A stretch of 64,000 nt of DNA from Bacteroidota bacterium (GCA_018902795.1 JAHIQD010000004.1:186001-250000), one strand, 5' to 3'; numbered from the stretch's first letter, positions 9,321-18,410 are shown. The notes: generated by a model from the letters alone, not told the origin. A program made the numbers and translations.

Positions 9321-9352
9321 TTTGCCCCTTCTTTCCCAAACTCCTACTTTTG
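9321..9352 (+). promoter_or_regulatory. Promoter of the SulP gene
   Basis: TTTG (9321-9324), a 20-bp spacer, then TACTTTTG (9345-9352): a full match to the Bacteroidota consensus. The ATG at 9370 is 17 bp downstream, which decides the start. Confidence 0.75.
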
Positions 9353-9369
9353 CAGCATTAATAATTCCG

Positions 9370-10905
9370 ATGAAAGCTGCTCTGAACCTTTTCGATTTCT
9401 CCCAGAAAATAAACTACCGTACCGAAATCCTGGCAGGTCTCACTGTCGCAATGACCATGATTCCGGAATCACTGTCATTTGCCATATTAGCAGGATTTCC
9501 GCCTTTGGTTGGACTGTACGGTGCTTTCATCATGGGACTCGTTACCGCGGTCTTCGGAGGAAGACCGGGACTTATTTCCGGCGGTGCAGGAGCAACCGTT
9601 ATCGTCCTCATCGCCTTAATGAAATTACACGGATTGGAATATGTTTTCGGTGCCATTGCATTAGCCGGCGTGCTGCAGATTGGAGTCGGATTACTGAAGC
9701 TCGGAAAATTCATCAGACTGGTTCCCCAACCTGTGATGTTCGGTTTTGTGAACGGACTTGCCATCGTTATTTTCATGTCACAACTCGAGCAGTTTAAAAT
9801 GACTGTCAACGGACAAACCGAATGGCTTACCGGAACACCGTTTCTGATTATGGCAGGTTTAGTCGCCCTCACCATTGCCATCGTCATGCTGCTGCCGAAA
9901 TTCACCAAAAAAATCCCCGCATCACTCGTCGCCATTGCAGTGGTTTTCGCCATCGTCATGATCTTTAATATTGACACCAAACAGGTAGAAGACATCGCCT
10001 CGGTAAGCGGAAGTCTGCCGCCTTTTCATATTCCTGCCATTCCGTTCAACCTTGAAACTTTACATGTGATCTTTCCTTATGCCATGATTATGGCGGCGGT
10101 AGGTTTAACGGAAGGACTTTTAACGCTGAATTTGGTGGATGAAATTACAGGAACCAAAGGCAACTCCAACCGCGAATGTGTAGCACAGGGAAGCGCCAAT
10201 ATTTTAAACGGCTTCTTCTTTGGAATGGGCGGCTGCCCAATGATCGCACAGACTTTGGTGAATCTTTCCGCAGGATCGCGCGCAAGACTTTCGGGAATTG
10301 TTGCCGCTTTAACCATTTTAGTCATCATCTTGGTGGGTGCTCCCGTCATCGGAAAATTACCGATGGCAGCGTTAACCGGCGTGATGATTATGGTCGCCAT
10401 CGGCACCTTCGAATGGGCAAGTCTGAAGATTTTCAAACGGATGCCAAAATCTGATATTTTTGTAATGATTGTCGTGACTTTAATTACTGTTTTCCTTCAC
10501 AATCTGGCGTTGGCTGTTTTAATTGGAGTGATTATTTCCGCGCTGGTTTTTGCATGGGACAATGCCAAAAGAATCCGTGCCAGAAAACACGTGGACGAAA
10601 ACGGCGTAAAGCATTACGATATTTACGGCCCGCTGTTCTTCGGGTCTGTGACCAACTTTTCAGAAAAGTTTGATGTTGCCAATGATCCTGCAGAAATCAT
10701 CATCGATTTTGCGGAAAGCCGCGTGGTGGACATGTCGGCCATCGAAGCACTGAATGCCATCACCAACCGCTATCACAAAGCCGGCAAAACCGTGAGGCTG
10801 CAGCATTTAAGTCCGGACTGTATTACCCTCTTAAAAAATGCAGAAGCCATTATTGAGGTCAATATTCTGGAGGATCCGATGTATCTCGTGACTGAAAAAG
10901 CATGA
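9370..10905 (+). CDS. SulP family anion transporter with STAS domain
   Basis: About 511 residues from the ATG at 9370 (MKAALNLFDFSQK). An upstream TTG at 9316 is rejected because it would lie upstream of the promoter's -7 box. Ten or more hydrophobic segments; SulP signatures include AMTMIPESLSFAILAGFPP, LYGAFIMGL and QGSANILNGFFFGMGGCPMIAQT. The C-terminal STAS domain runs from about residue 420 (YGPLFFGSVTNF, IDFAESRVVDMSAIEAL). Family members exchange sulfate, bicarbonate or dicarboxylates. Sulfur genes lie about 3 kb away, which is suggestive of sulfate but not proof. Confidence 0.92.
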   Translation: MKAALNLFDFSQKINYRTEILAGLTVAMTMIPESLSFAILAGFPPLVGLYGAFIMGLVTAVFGGRPGLISGGAGATVIVLIALMKLHGLEYVFGAIALAGVLQIGVGLLKLGKFIRLVPQPVMFGFVNGLAIVIFMSQLEQFKMTVNGQTEWLTGTPFLIMAGLVALTIAIVMLLPKFTKKIPASLVAIAVVFAIVMIFNIDTKQVEDIASVSGSLPPFHIPAIPFNLETLHVIFPYAMIMAAVGLTEGLLTLNLVDEITGTKGNSNRECVAQGSANILNGFFFGMGGCPMIAQTLVNLSAGSRARLSGIVAALTILVIILVGAPVIGKLPMAALTGVMIMVAIGTFEWASLKIFKRMPKSDIFVMIVVTLITVFLHNLALAVLIGVIISALVFAWDNAKRIRARKHVDENGVKHYDIYGPLFFGSVTNFSEKFDVANDPAEIIIDFAESRVVDMSAIEALNAITNRYHKAGKTVRLQHLSPDCITLLKNAEAIIEVNILEDPMYLVTEKA

Positions 10906-11024
10906 TTTCTAAAAGAGCAGCAAATTGAAAACTAAAAGCAGAATCACGATTGCAATTAATAGCATACAAGAAATAAAAAACCGTCTCTTTTTCAGAAGCG
11001 GTTGTATCATGATGGAGTGTTTAT

Positions 11025-12836
11025 TTACTCACTTTTAATTTGGGGAATTTCAATATGAGTGGTTTTTAGTTTGAAATCTTTTAATTCAGAAGTTATTACT
11101 TCCAAATTTGGCTTAAAGAAACTCGTATTCAGAAATAAATCTTCGTAATACTGAATCCCGCTCAATAAATTATTTTTGAATCCCTCCCACTTCTTAACCT
11201 GAGACTTGGTAATTTCATCTGAAAATTCTATAATCTCCTTCTTCAGATAATCCACATACAGTTTCAGTTCATTAATGAATACATGCGGACGTCGGTGATC
11301 GGGAAGTATATTTACATTCCCATAGATATGTCTCACCATCTCGGAAAGCGTCACCTCTTTATCAAAATAACTGAGGTTAGGCCCCGGACACACCACTACT
11401 CCCTGCTTCTCGCCTTTTACAGCCATCCCCTGTTCCATATAGGCAGAATTTACCAGTCCTACACATAAACAGGATTTATCGGTGATTTTGCTTTTCTGAA
11501 TTTCATACTGTTTCGGGTTTAGATTTTCCTTTTCGGTTTCCAAGTCAGCAAGTTTGATATCCTGGTATTTTTTTGAAGCGGTACAGGTTCCCTTAGGACC
11601 GAATTCCTTACTTAAAGCCAGAAATTTCTTAGGACACGAACTTCCGAATTTATTGCCTGAAATATTACGCTGCTTAATGAATTCGTTGCTTGTTCCTTTT
11701 ACAGTATTGAAAGGCACGCCAAGCGGTGAAATATTACTTAAATAAAAATCATCTTCTTTGGCCTTTGCTAACAGCGCTCTGGTTTCCTGATCAACAGAAG
11801 TAGCCTCCGGAACCAGTAAAAACGGCGATCCCCAGCCAACACTGTCGACCTCATAATGGGAAAGTAAAAATTCGTGCTCTTCAGCGGTGCCAACACCACC
11901 CTGTACCGTAATTTTTATCTCAAGCGGCTGTGCAGGCACCGTTCTTCCTTTCTGTTCCAGAGCCGACCTCATCAATCCATGTGCAGAAGCCTGAAGTTCA
12001 GTTTTCTTCTGTTTGAATTCCTCCATGATGGGTCCCAGCAACAGGCCTTCCGTGGCAAATGCATGTCCGCCGCAGTTTAATCCTGATTCTATTCTGTATT
12101 CCGATACCCAAAGTCCTTTTTTAGCAAGAAAATTTCCCTGTATCATTGCCGAACGGAAATCGCTCACCTTCAGGATAATTTTCTTTTTCAACACTCCGTC
12201 GGTATCCGGGTAAAAATCATCAAACTCTTCTAAATAGCTGTAAAGCCGCGGATTCATTCCGGCAGAAAACACCACAGAGGAAGAAAGCCGGCTGTTGGCA
12301 AAACCACGCAATGAAGCGTGTGCATCGTTATACATGGTAGGAAGCTGTTCATTTTTCACAAAGTTGTCTTTGTCAACTTTGGTCATGATGTTAACATCAA
12401 TTTCACCGGGAGCAAGATGAGCTTCAAGATAATTTTTAATCTCTCCCGCGAGATCATTTTTTTTATCAAGAATACTTTGCAGACCTTCCTTAAAAGTGGA
12501 AGCATTCGGCAGCATGCCCATAAAATTCTGAAGCGCGTCCGCATTTTTGCTGAGTTCATCTTTAAACTCGTTAAACTTTTTCTTTACGATACCATCCATC
12601 AGATCGAGATATGCGGTTACTCTTTTGGCTCGATAATCTTCGGCTTTTATTGAAATTGCAGAAAAATCAAAATTGAATTTGCTGCTGTAAAAATCTCTCA
12701 TTCGCTCTACAATTTCATCATCGATGATAGAGACAACGGAGGAAATGCCATACTGGGCTACACGGATAGGACTGTCGATGGTGTAAGCCAATCCCATGAC
12801 CGGAATGTGGAAATGATGTAAGGGTTTATTGTTCAT
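11025..12836 (-). CDS. 603-residue protein of unknown function, TIM-barrel oxidoreductase-like features
   Basis: I do not recognise a named family. The N-terminus (HIPVMGLAYTIDSPIRVAQYGISSVVSI) resembles the opening strand of nitronate monooxygenase or glutamate-synthase-like flavin barrels. GGHAFATEG (257-263) and TVQGGVGTAEEHEF (310-323) look like the ligand- and phosphate-binding loops of such barrels. Cysteines at 255, 401, 418, 456, 458 and 483 (SSCPKKF, GTCTAS, KSCLCVG, VVCPGP) could bind a metal or Fe-S cluster. Residues ~85-140 and ~500-560 are helical insertions. No signal peptide, so cytoplasmic. It stands alone, convergent with the SulP gene. Function not assigned. Confidence 0.65.
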   Translation of the reverse strand: MNNKPLHHFHIPVMGLAYTIDSPIRVAQYGISSVVSIIDDEIVERMRDFYSSKFNFDFSAISIKAEDYRAKRVTAYLDLMDGIVKKKFNEFKDELSKNADALQNFMGMLPNASTFKEGLQSILDKKNDLAGEIKNYLEAHLAPGEIDVNIMTKVDKDNFVKNEQLPTMYNDAHASLRGFANSRLSSSVVFSAGMNPRLYSYLEEFDDFYPDTDGVLKKKIILKVSDFRSAMIQGNFLAKKGLWVSEYRIESGLNCGGHAFATEGLLLGPIMEEFKQKKTELQASAHGLMRSALEQKGRTVPAQPLEIKITVQGGVGTAEEHEFLLSHYEVDSVGWGSPFLLVPEATSVDQETRALLAKAKEDDFYLSNISPLGVPFNTVKGTSNEFIKQRNISGNKFGSSCPKKFLALSKEFGPKGTCTASKKYQDIKLADLETEKENLNPKQYEIQKSKITDKSCLCVGLVNSAYMEQGMAVKGEKQGVVVCPGPNLSYFDKEVTLSEMVRHIYGNVNILPDHRRPHVFINELKLYVDYLKKEIIEFSDEITKSQVKKWEGFKNNLLSGIQYYEDLFLNTSFFKPNLEVITSELKDFKLKTTHIEIPQIKSE

Positions 12837-13042
12837 GCTTAAAAATGGTTAGGTAACTTTTGTCCACGGATGGGGCAAAAGCATTTATTAGATGAACAAA
12901 TATAAAGATTTAAACACAACGCAGCAATGCACGGACACCCCTAAATAAATGATATTAAACAGCTAATATTTTATTAAGCATCACTGAGCAATGCGCCTTA
13001 AATTACTGAAAACAGGCACAAACTTTCCGAAAAGAGGATAAA

Positions 13043-13294
13043 CTAAACAAGTGGCGGTTTCGAGTAGAACCTTTTAAATACTTTCGAAGCAACATGGTGC
13101 CACTGAGTGTTCTCATCCGGAAGATCCTCTCCCTTCAGGGCACATTCGGTATGATAGTGTTTTCTGACGTGAAAACAGCCGTTGATGCACTTTTCCACAT
13201 GTATGGTATGTTTCAGAATCAGATAACCTTTTTCTTTAAGTCCCTCCAGCACTTCTTCTTTCGTGTATTCAAATCCGTTGATTTTTATTTTCAT
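13043..13294 (-). CDS. Small hypothetical protein with paired Cys/His residues
   Basis: About 83 residues from the ATG at 13294 (MKIKINGFEYTKEEVLEGLKEKGYLI); an upstream in-frame ATG at 13318 would add an unlikely hydrophobic octapeptide. The middle contains CINGCFHVRKHYHTEC, a Cys- and His-rich stretch that might bind a metal, and the C-terminus has WHHVASKVFKRFY. Codon use resembles its neighbours. No family recognised. Confidence 0.6.
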   Translation of the reverse strand: MKIKINGFEYTKEEVLEGLKEKGYLILKHTIHVEKCINGCFHVRKHYHTECALKGEDLPDENTQWHHVASKVFKRFYSKPPLV

Positions 13295-13500
13295 AGTATT
13301 GGTTATAAAGGTTAACATAAGTATTGATTAAAGTTCACAGTGAAAATCATTCCAAAGATTCATTTCACAGTCTGAAAATTAAAAAAAACATGTTCTTCCC
13401 CATGCCTGTAATACAATACCGAAGATTCTAAAGAACTGCTGTAAGAATAACAATAAGCGCCGTTCCGCCCGAATGCGGGAAAAAAAATATTTCCTACTAA

Positions 13501-14115
13501 CTAGGCTTTGCGTACAAAACTGCAGAACACAAAATTCTGCTCCGTTCCGAAAGGAGTCAAATGATTTTCGTACCGACAATCTAAAGTTTGAAAACTTTGT
13601 CCGAAAACTGCGCAAAGGCTTTCTTCAGAATATTGTTTGATCGTCAGCCCGCTGCATTTTTCAGGACCGTTTTCCGAGAATGTCCCTATGATAAGATAGC
13701 TGCTTACTGCCTGTTCTGCAATGCCCACATATTGTTTAATTTGCGTTTCTTCCGTCAGGAAATGGAAAGTCGCGCGGTCGTGCCATACGTCGTAAGTCGT
13801 TTCCGGTTTAAATTGACTAATATCGCTCACGATCCATGTCACTTTTTCAGCTTTTATGCCTAATCTTGCCTGTGCTTTTTCAAGCGCTTTTACAGAAATA
13901 TCAAGAACAGTAATATTTTCAAATCCCTCATCGAGTAGAAAATCCACCAGTTTGCCGTCGCCGCCGCCGATATCAATGATCTTTGCAGAACGGTCTAACT
14001 TAAACGAGCGGATCAGCTCCAGTGAAGTTTTCGGAACTTCCTGAGTCCAGCTTACTTCGTCTGGGTTTTTCGTTTCGTATACTTTTTCCCAGTGTGCTTT
14101 TCTTTCCGTATTCAT
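13501..14115 (-). CDS. Class I SAM-dependent methyltransferase
   Basis: 204 residues. The N-terminus HWEKVYETKNPDEVSWTQ and the SAM-binding glycine loop IIDIGGGDGKLVDFLL (residues ~45-60) are typical of small class I methyltransferases. VLDISVKALEKAQ supplies the acidic ribose-binding residue after strand 2, and WHDRATFHFLTEE is the post-motif common in thiopurine-methyltransferase-like proteins. It ends the sulfur gene block and starts 33 bp after the YeeE stop, so a thiol or metalloid substrate is plausible, but that is an inference from context only. Confidence 0.85.
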   Translation of the reverse strand: MNTERKAHWEKVYETKNPDEVSWTQEVPKTSLELIRSFKLDRSAKIIDIGGGDGKLVDFLLDEGFENITVLDISVKALEKAQARLGIKAEKVTWIVSDISQFKPETTYDVWHDRATFHFLTEETQIKQYVGIAEQAVSSYLIIGTFSENGPEKCSGLTIKQYSEESLCAVFGQSFQTLDCRYENHLTPFGTEQNFVFCSFVRKA

Positions 14116-14148
14116 TCTTTGTGGTTTATTTTGAAAGTTTTACAGAAT

Positions 14149-14646
14149 TTAATGTGGCAATTTCTCTCTGAAGTAACCATACACCCAGGTTCCGACAATG
14201 GCGCTGAGCAGTGTTACCACAATAACGGTAGCGCCTGTGCCGATCTGAGCAAACAGCGGTCCCGGACATGCACCTGTAAGTGCCCAACCGAAACCGAAAA
14301 TCAGCCCGCCATAGATCTGGCCTTTATTGAAGGTCTTCTTATGGAAGATAATTTCTTCCCCATAGATGGTTTTAATATCTAATTTCTTGATCAGCCAGAT
14401 GGAAATCATTGCCACCAGAATGGCGCTCCCAATGACGCCGTACATATGGAAAGACTGCAACCGGAACATTTCCTGGATGCGGAACCAGCTGATTACTTCG
14501 GCTTTTATAAATACGATTCCGAAGAAAATTCCCAAAATCAAATATTTGAGGTTATGATACCATCGGTGCTGCAGATGACTTTCGTTCACACACATGGTGT
14601 CTAATGATCGTAGTTCCAGATCGTTGGCTTCTATATTTTGCTGCAT
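14149..14646 (-). CDS. YeeE/YedE-family (DUF6691-like) membrane protein
   Basis: About 165 residues from the ATG at 14646 (MQQNIEANDLELRS); an upstream start at 14688 would overlap the neighbour. Four to five hydrophobic helices. Contains FGWALTGACPGPLFAQIG, with the single Cys in GACPGP that corresponds to the half-transporter motif of TsuA/YeeE sulfur-compound transporters. It pairs with the next upstream gene; the two short halves together probably make one full pore, as in split YeeE proteins. Likely imports or moves thiosulfate or a related sulfur species across the inner membrane. Confidence 0.85.
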   Translation of the reverse strand: MQQNIEANDLELRSLDTMCVNESHLQHRWYHNLKYLILGIFFGIVFIKAEVISWFRIQEMFRLQSFHMYGVIGSAILVAMISIWLIKKLDIKTIYGEEIIFHKKTFNKGQIYGGLIFGFGWALTGACPGPLFAQIGTGATVIVVTLLSAIVGTWVYGYFREKLPH

Positions 14647-14656
14647 TTTTTTTATT

Positions 14657-15220
14657 TTAAAGAGAAAGAATAATCGGGAGTACCACATTGGCCATCAGAA
14701 ATCCGCCAATCATAAAGCAGACTGTAGCAATTAAACTCGGAAGCTGCAGATTGGCAATTCCCATGATCGAATGTCCGCTGGTACAACCACCGGCATACCG
14801 GGTACCGAATCCAACCATAAATCCGCCGCCGACCATCATCAGTAAACCGCGTACCGTGAAAAGCGACTCCCAGTTCATGAGTTCTGTCGGAACGAGGTTG
14901 CTGTAATCGGTAATGCCATATCCTGCAAGTTCCTTTGCCAAATCGGGATTAACCTCAATCGGATTAGGACTTGAAAAGAACAGCATGGTGATTACGCCAC
15001 CGAGAAAAATTCCGAAGACAAAAAAGAGATTCCATACCTCTTTTCTCCAGTTGTATTTAAAAAAAGGAATATTGGCCGGAAGACACGATGCGCAAATATG
15101 CCGCAGCGAAGAGGAGATTCCAAATGATTTGTTACCGAGGATTAAAAGTGCCGGAACGGTAAGTCCGATCAATGGTCCCGCGACATACCATGGCCACGGC
15201 TGCTGAATAAATTCTGTCAT
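14657..15220 (-). CDS. YeeE/YedE family sulfur transporter half
   Basis: 187 residues, about five transmembrane helices. The signature YAGGCTSGHSIMGIANLQLPS contains the conserved Cys proposed in the TsuA structure to relay thiosulfate. RHICASCLP adds two more cysteines near residue 40. Its stop is 10 bp before the start chosen for the partner half. It follows the rhodanese gene by 7 bp, so the block is one operon. Confidence 0.88.
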   Translation of the reverse strand: MTEFIQQPWPWYVAGPLIGLTVPALLILGNKSFGISSSLRHICASCLPANIPFFKYNWRKEVWNLFFVFGIFLGGVITMLFFSSPNPIEVNPDLAKELAGYGITDYSNLVPTELMNWESLFTVRGLLMMVGGGFMVGFGTRYAGGCTSGHSIMGIANLQLPSLIATVCFMIGGFLMANVVLPIILSL

Positions 15221-15227
15221 ATTTTTA

Positions 15228-15545
15228 TTACTTACTTAAGTATTGTTGTACATTTTGCCAGGTTCCACCGTCGCTCACATTACTGATGCCGTTCTGCTCC
15301 AGAATTCTTTTGGCCTGGCTGCTTCTGTTGCCACTTCTGCAGAAAACTACTGTATTTTTCTTACCTGCAAATTTACCTAAATGTTTCGAGATGGAGTCCA
15401 GCGGAATGTTTACCGCGCCTTTTACACTTCCGGAGGAGAACTCGCCCGGAGTCCTCACGTCTACCAAATAAGCACCGCTGTTGATGATTTCACCAAGTGC
15501 GGCGTTGTCAGCCAGAGTAAAAAGATTTTTGAATAAATTAAACAT
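15228..15545 (-). CDS. Single-domain rhodanese
   Basis: 105 residues. LVDVRTPGEFSSGSVKGAVNIPLDSI is the CH2A region, and the active loop VVFCRSGNRSSQ carries the persulfide-forming Cys. Such proteins move sulfane sulfur between donors and acceptors. It lies 27 bp downstream of the persulfide dioxygenase-rhodanese gene and 7 bp upstream of the YeeE gene, suggesting it hands sulfur between transport and oxidation. Confidence 0.92.
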   Translation of the reverse strand: MFNLFKNLFTLADNAALGEIINSGAYLVDVRTPGEFSSGSVKGAVNIPLDSISKHLGKFAGKKNTVVFCRSGNRSSQAKRILEQNGISNVSDGGTWQNVQQYLSK

Positions 15546-15572
15546 GATTTTCCTGTTAAGATTTATAATGAA

Positions 15573-16994
15573 TTATGAATGAGATGATAACACTTTACTT
15601 TGACACACAAAATCCGTTTTCGGCACCGGGGTTTGAGCAATCGCACTGAAGCCACCTTCCACTTCTGTAAAATTCCGGTAACCGCGTGCCTGCAGAATAC
15701 TGGCTGCAATCATGCTGCGGTAACCACCTGCACAATGAAGAAAGAAATGCTGCTGAGGATTGAGATCTTTGATCCAGTCATTGATATATGCCAATGGTTT
15801 GCTGTAAGCCTCTTCCACATGTTCTGCAGCATATTCGCTTTCTTTGCGGACATCTACAACAACGCTTTTTCCTGTTTCAAAACGGGATGCAAACTCATCT
15901 GCCGTAATTCTGTTCACAACATCCGTTTCTTTTCCTGAGTCTTTCCATGATGAAAAACCGCCTTTCAGATATCCCATTACCCGGTCGAAACCTACCCGGC
16001 TGAGTCGCGTGATGGCTTCTTCTTCATTTCCTTGATCGGTTACCAGTAAAAGCGGCTGATTTACATCCCCAATCATAGCACCTACCCACGGAGCGAAATC
16101 TCCGTTCAAACCGATGTTCACCGACTGCGGAATAAAACCTTTGGCAAAATCCCCGTTTTTTCTAGTGTCTAAAATCAGTGCGCCGGTATTTTCCGCCGCC
16201 ATTTCGAAATCATCTGCTGAAAGAGCAGTCATTCCAGAACGCATTACTACCTCGAAACTGTCGTATCCTTTTTTATTCATCGCGACATTCATTCCGAAAT
16301 AAGCGGGCGGTGGTAACAAACCGTCGGTCACTGCTTGGATGAACGCTTCTTTGTTGGGCTGGTTCAGGGCATAATTGGTCTTTTTCTGGTTACCGAGCGT
16401 GTCCACAGTTTCTATCTGCATGTTTTTTCCACAGGCCGATCCTGCGCCATGTGCAGGATAAACTGTAACATCATCTGCAAGCGGAAGGATTTTTTGAGTT
16501 AAACTTTCGTAAAGCAAGCCGGCCAGTTCTTCCTGAGTGAGATGTGCGGCTTTCTGAGCAAGATCAGGTCTTCCCACATCTCCCAGAAAAAGAGTGTCAC
16601 CACTGAACAGCGCGGTTTCTTTCCCGTTTTCATCGGTTAAAAGAAAGCAGGAACTTTCCATGGTGTGTCCCGGTGTATGCAGCACTTTTATCTTGACGTT
16701 TCCCAAGTCAAAAATCTGGCTGTCTTCAGCAATAATGCTTTCAAACTCAGGTTTTGCAGTGGGACCGTAAACAATCGCGGCGCCTGTTTTTTTACTCAGG
16801 TCCACATGTCCGCTGACGAAATCTGCATGAAAATGGGTTTCAAAAATATATTTCAGTTTCACGCCGTCTTTTTCGAGGCGGTCCATATAAGGCTGAGTTT
16901 CTCTTAACGGATCGATGATGGCCGCTTCACCGTTTGACGTGATGTAATAAGCTCCCTGAGCCACACATCCGGTATAAATCTGTTCGATATTCAT
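15573..16994 (-). CDS. Persulfide dioxygenase-like MBL hydrolase fused to two rhodanese domains
   Basis: 473 residues. The N-terminal metallo-beta-lactamase domain has THFHADFVSGH (His54, His56, Asp58, His63), HTPGHTMESSCF, GDTLFLGDVGRPDL and YPAHGAGSACGKN, the ETHE1/persulfide dioxygenase pattern that oxidises glutathione or other low-molecular-weight persulfide to sulfite with one non-heme iron. The first rhodanese domain (residues ~260-355) lacks the active Cys (LLLVTDQGNEEE). The last one is complete, with HCAGGYRSM. The fusion could couple persulfide removal to sulfur transfer. First gene of the operon and preceded by the shared promoter element. Confidence 0.93.
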   Translation of the reverse strand: MNIEQIYTGCVAQGAYYITSNGEAAIIDPLRETQPYMDRLEKDGVKLKYIFETHFHADFVSGHVDLSKKTGAAIVYGPTAKPEFESIIAEDSQIFDLGNVKIKVLHTPGHTMESSCFLLTDENGKETALFSGDTLFLGDVGRPDLAQKAAHLTQEELAGLLYESLTQKILPLADDVTVYPAHGAGSACGKNMQIETVDTLGNQKKTNYALNQPNKEAFIQAVTDGLLPPPAYFGMNVAMNKKGYDSFEVVMRSGMTALSADDFEMAAENTGALILDTRKNGDFAKGFIPQSVNIGLNGDFAPWVGAMIGDVNQPLLLVTDQGNEEEAITRLSRVGFDRVMGYLKGGFSSWKDSGKETDVVNRITADEFASRFETGKSVVVDVRKESEYAAEHVEEAYSKPLAYINDWIKDLNPQQHFFLHCAGGYRSMIAASILQARGYRNFTEVEGGFSAIAQTPVPKTDFVCQSKVLSSHS

Positions 16995-17022
16995 TGATAA
17001 ATTTTATTTGATTTTAATGATG

Positions 17023-17067
17023 CAAAATTCGGTCAACCGAAATTCCTGCACCGCTACTTTTGTTACA
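17023..17067 (-). promoter_or_regulatory. Promoter and 23-bp upstream element of the persulfide dioxygenase operon
   Basis: On the reverse strand a -7-like AATTTTG (17023-17029) lies 15 bp downstream of a 23-bp element (17045-17067) containing TGTAACAAAAGTAG and ending GTGCAGG. The element matches the one upstream of the TauE gene at 20 of 23 positions with exactly the same spacing. It overlaps the OsmC stop codon. Probably bound by the Crp/Fnr protein encoded at 18406-19029. Confidence 0.65.
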
Positions 17068-17497
17068 GAAGCTGAACATTAAGCGTCACAGCCGTTTTCA
17101 TGGAGTTGGTGACCAAACATGCGGCCTTGGATTTCTCCAGTACTTTTAATGCTTTGTCCCTGTCCTGCTCCGGATTTTCAAGGAGCAGTTCCGGTGTTAT
17201 TTCTGCTTGGGTGATCTGGTATTTTCCTTCCACCACTTCCAGTTTACAGACTGTTTTACATGAAAAACTCTTAAAAGGAAGTTTAAAATTTTCAGCAACC
17301 GCCAAAAAAGTCGAAAGGTAACAGCTGCTGATGGCTGCGGCGTATAAATGTTCCGGCGACCAGATTCCCGGTACACCGTTTGGGAATTCGGGCGGTGTTG
17401 CACATTCGATGGTTTCATTCAAAACCGGGGAAGATAAGATTCCTTTCCGGCCCTCTTTCCATTCTGCTTTCACTTCGTAATAATGTTCCTGTGACAT
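17063..17497 (-). CDS. OsmC family peroxiredoxin-like protein
   Basis: 144 residues. OsmC/Ohr fold with the two redox cysteines in AAISSCYLSTFLAVAE and SKAACLVTNSMK; the middle GVPGIWSPEHLYAAAIS is family-typical. OsmC-type proteins reduce organic hydroperoxides, and members near sulfur genes often handle persulfides. It follows the TauE/SafE gene by 50 bp, probably in one operon. Confidence 0.9.
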   Translation of the reverse strand: MSQEHYYEVKAEWKEGRKGILSSPVLNETIECATPPEFPNGVPGIWSPEHLYAAAISSCYLSTFLAVAENFKLPFKSFSCKTVCKLEVVEGKYQITQAEITPELLLENPEQDRDKALKVLEKSKAACLVTNSMKTAVTLNVQLL

Positions 17498-17547
17498 GAT
17501 ATTTAATTTTTACTGTTAAACTTTTAATTGAATGACTTCCGCAAACC

Positions 17548-18345
17548 TCAATGAATTACGGCTTCCTTGATGATGATATAAACGCCCATGACCAAAACAA
17601 ACCATCCGAAACCGGGCTTCAGTTTCTTACCGTCAATTTGGGTAGAGAGCCAGCTTCCGATAAAAACTCCTGAAATAGCGAGGGCTAATATTTTTAAGAT
17701 TAAATTCCACTCGATGACCGCGTGGGAAACCGATACGCCAAACCCGAACAGAGAATTGAGGGCAATGATGAAAAGCGAGGTTCCGATGGCTTTTTTAATA
17801 TCCAGCCTCAGCAAATTAACCAATGCAGGAATAATAAGAAAACCGCCACCCGCACCTATCAGTCCGGTTACAAAGCCGACCAAAGCGCCATGAAGAATGA
17901 CAGCCGCGTTTTTTACTTTTTGATTTTCAGAGCGGAAACAGTCTTCACCGGTGCATTTTTTAATCATGCTGTGAGATGCGAAGATCATGAGTACCGCAAA
18001 AACCAGCATCAGCATGATGTTTTTGGTGAGGGTAAAACTTCCGAGGCTGAAAATCTCATCAGGAATTGAAGTGATGATATGGGTCCGCGTTAAAAATACC
18101 GAGATAATGGAGGGAATTCCGAAAATAAGAGCGGTCTTCAGATTGACCAGTCCTTTTTTGAAGTAAGAAACCGAACCTGCTAGGCTTGTCACCCCAACAA
18201 TAAAAAGAGAGTAAGTTGTCGCCAGTGCAGCATCGGTGCCGAAAAGATACACCAGCACAGGAACGGTGAGTATGCTTCCTCCCCCGCCAATAAGTCCTAG
18301 AGAAATTCCGATAAAAACTGAGGCGGTATAACCAAATGTATCCAT
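17548..18345 (-). CDS. TauE/SafE family sulfite/anion exporter
   Basis: 265 residues with about eight transmembrane helices. Duplicated TauE/SafE motifs: SLGLIGGGGSILTVPVLVYLFG in the first half and TGLIGAGGGFLIIPALV in the second. Family members export sulfite, sulfoacetate or other organosulfur anions. Standing beside persulfide dioxygenase, whose product is sulfite, sulfite export is the natural inference. The segment KKCTGEDCFRSENQK is a cytoplasmic or periplasmic loop with two Cys. Confidence 0.9.
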   Translation of the reverse strand: MDTFGYTASVFIGISLGLIGGGGSILTVPVLVYLFGTDAALATTYSLFIVGVTSLAGSVSYFKKGLVNLKTALIFGIPSIISVFLTRTHIITSIPDEIFSLGSFTLTKNIMLMLVFAVLMIFASHSMIKKCTGEDCFRSENQKVKNAAVILHGALVGFVTGLIGAGGGFLIIPALVNLLRLDIKKAIGTSLFIIALNSLFGFGVSVSHAVIEWNLILKILALAISGVFIGSWLSTQIDGKKLKPGFGWFVLVMGVYIIIKEAVIH

Positions 18346-18365
18346 GTATGCTGAATTTGATGCTG

Positions 18366-18410
18366 CAAAATTGCATCAACTCAGAAACCTGCACAGTTAC
18401 TTTGGTTACA
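18366..18410 (-). promoter_or_regulatory. Promoter and 23-bp upstream element of the TauE-OsmC unit
   Basis: Reverse-strand AATTTTG (18366-18372), 15-bp spacer, then a 23-bp element (18388-18410) containing TGTAACCAAAGTAAC and ending GTGCAGG. Same architecture as at 17023-17067. Confidence 0.65.

Noticed and set aside
9316..9369. TTG start of the SulP protein upstream of 9370
   Set aside because: It lies upstream of the promoter's -7 box, so it would not be transcribed.
8905..9369. Possible small RNA or gene between the esterase and the SulP gene
   Set aside because: No promoter, terminator pair or conserved fold visible apart from the SulP promoter; the GAGCCGTA repeat is too short to support a claim.
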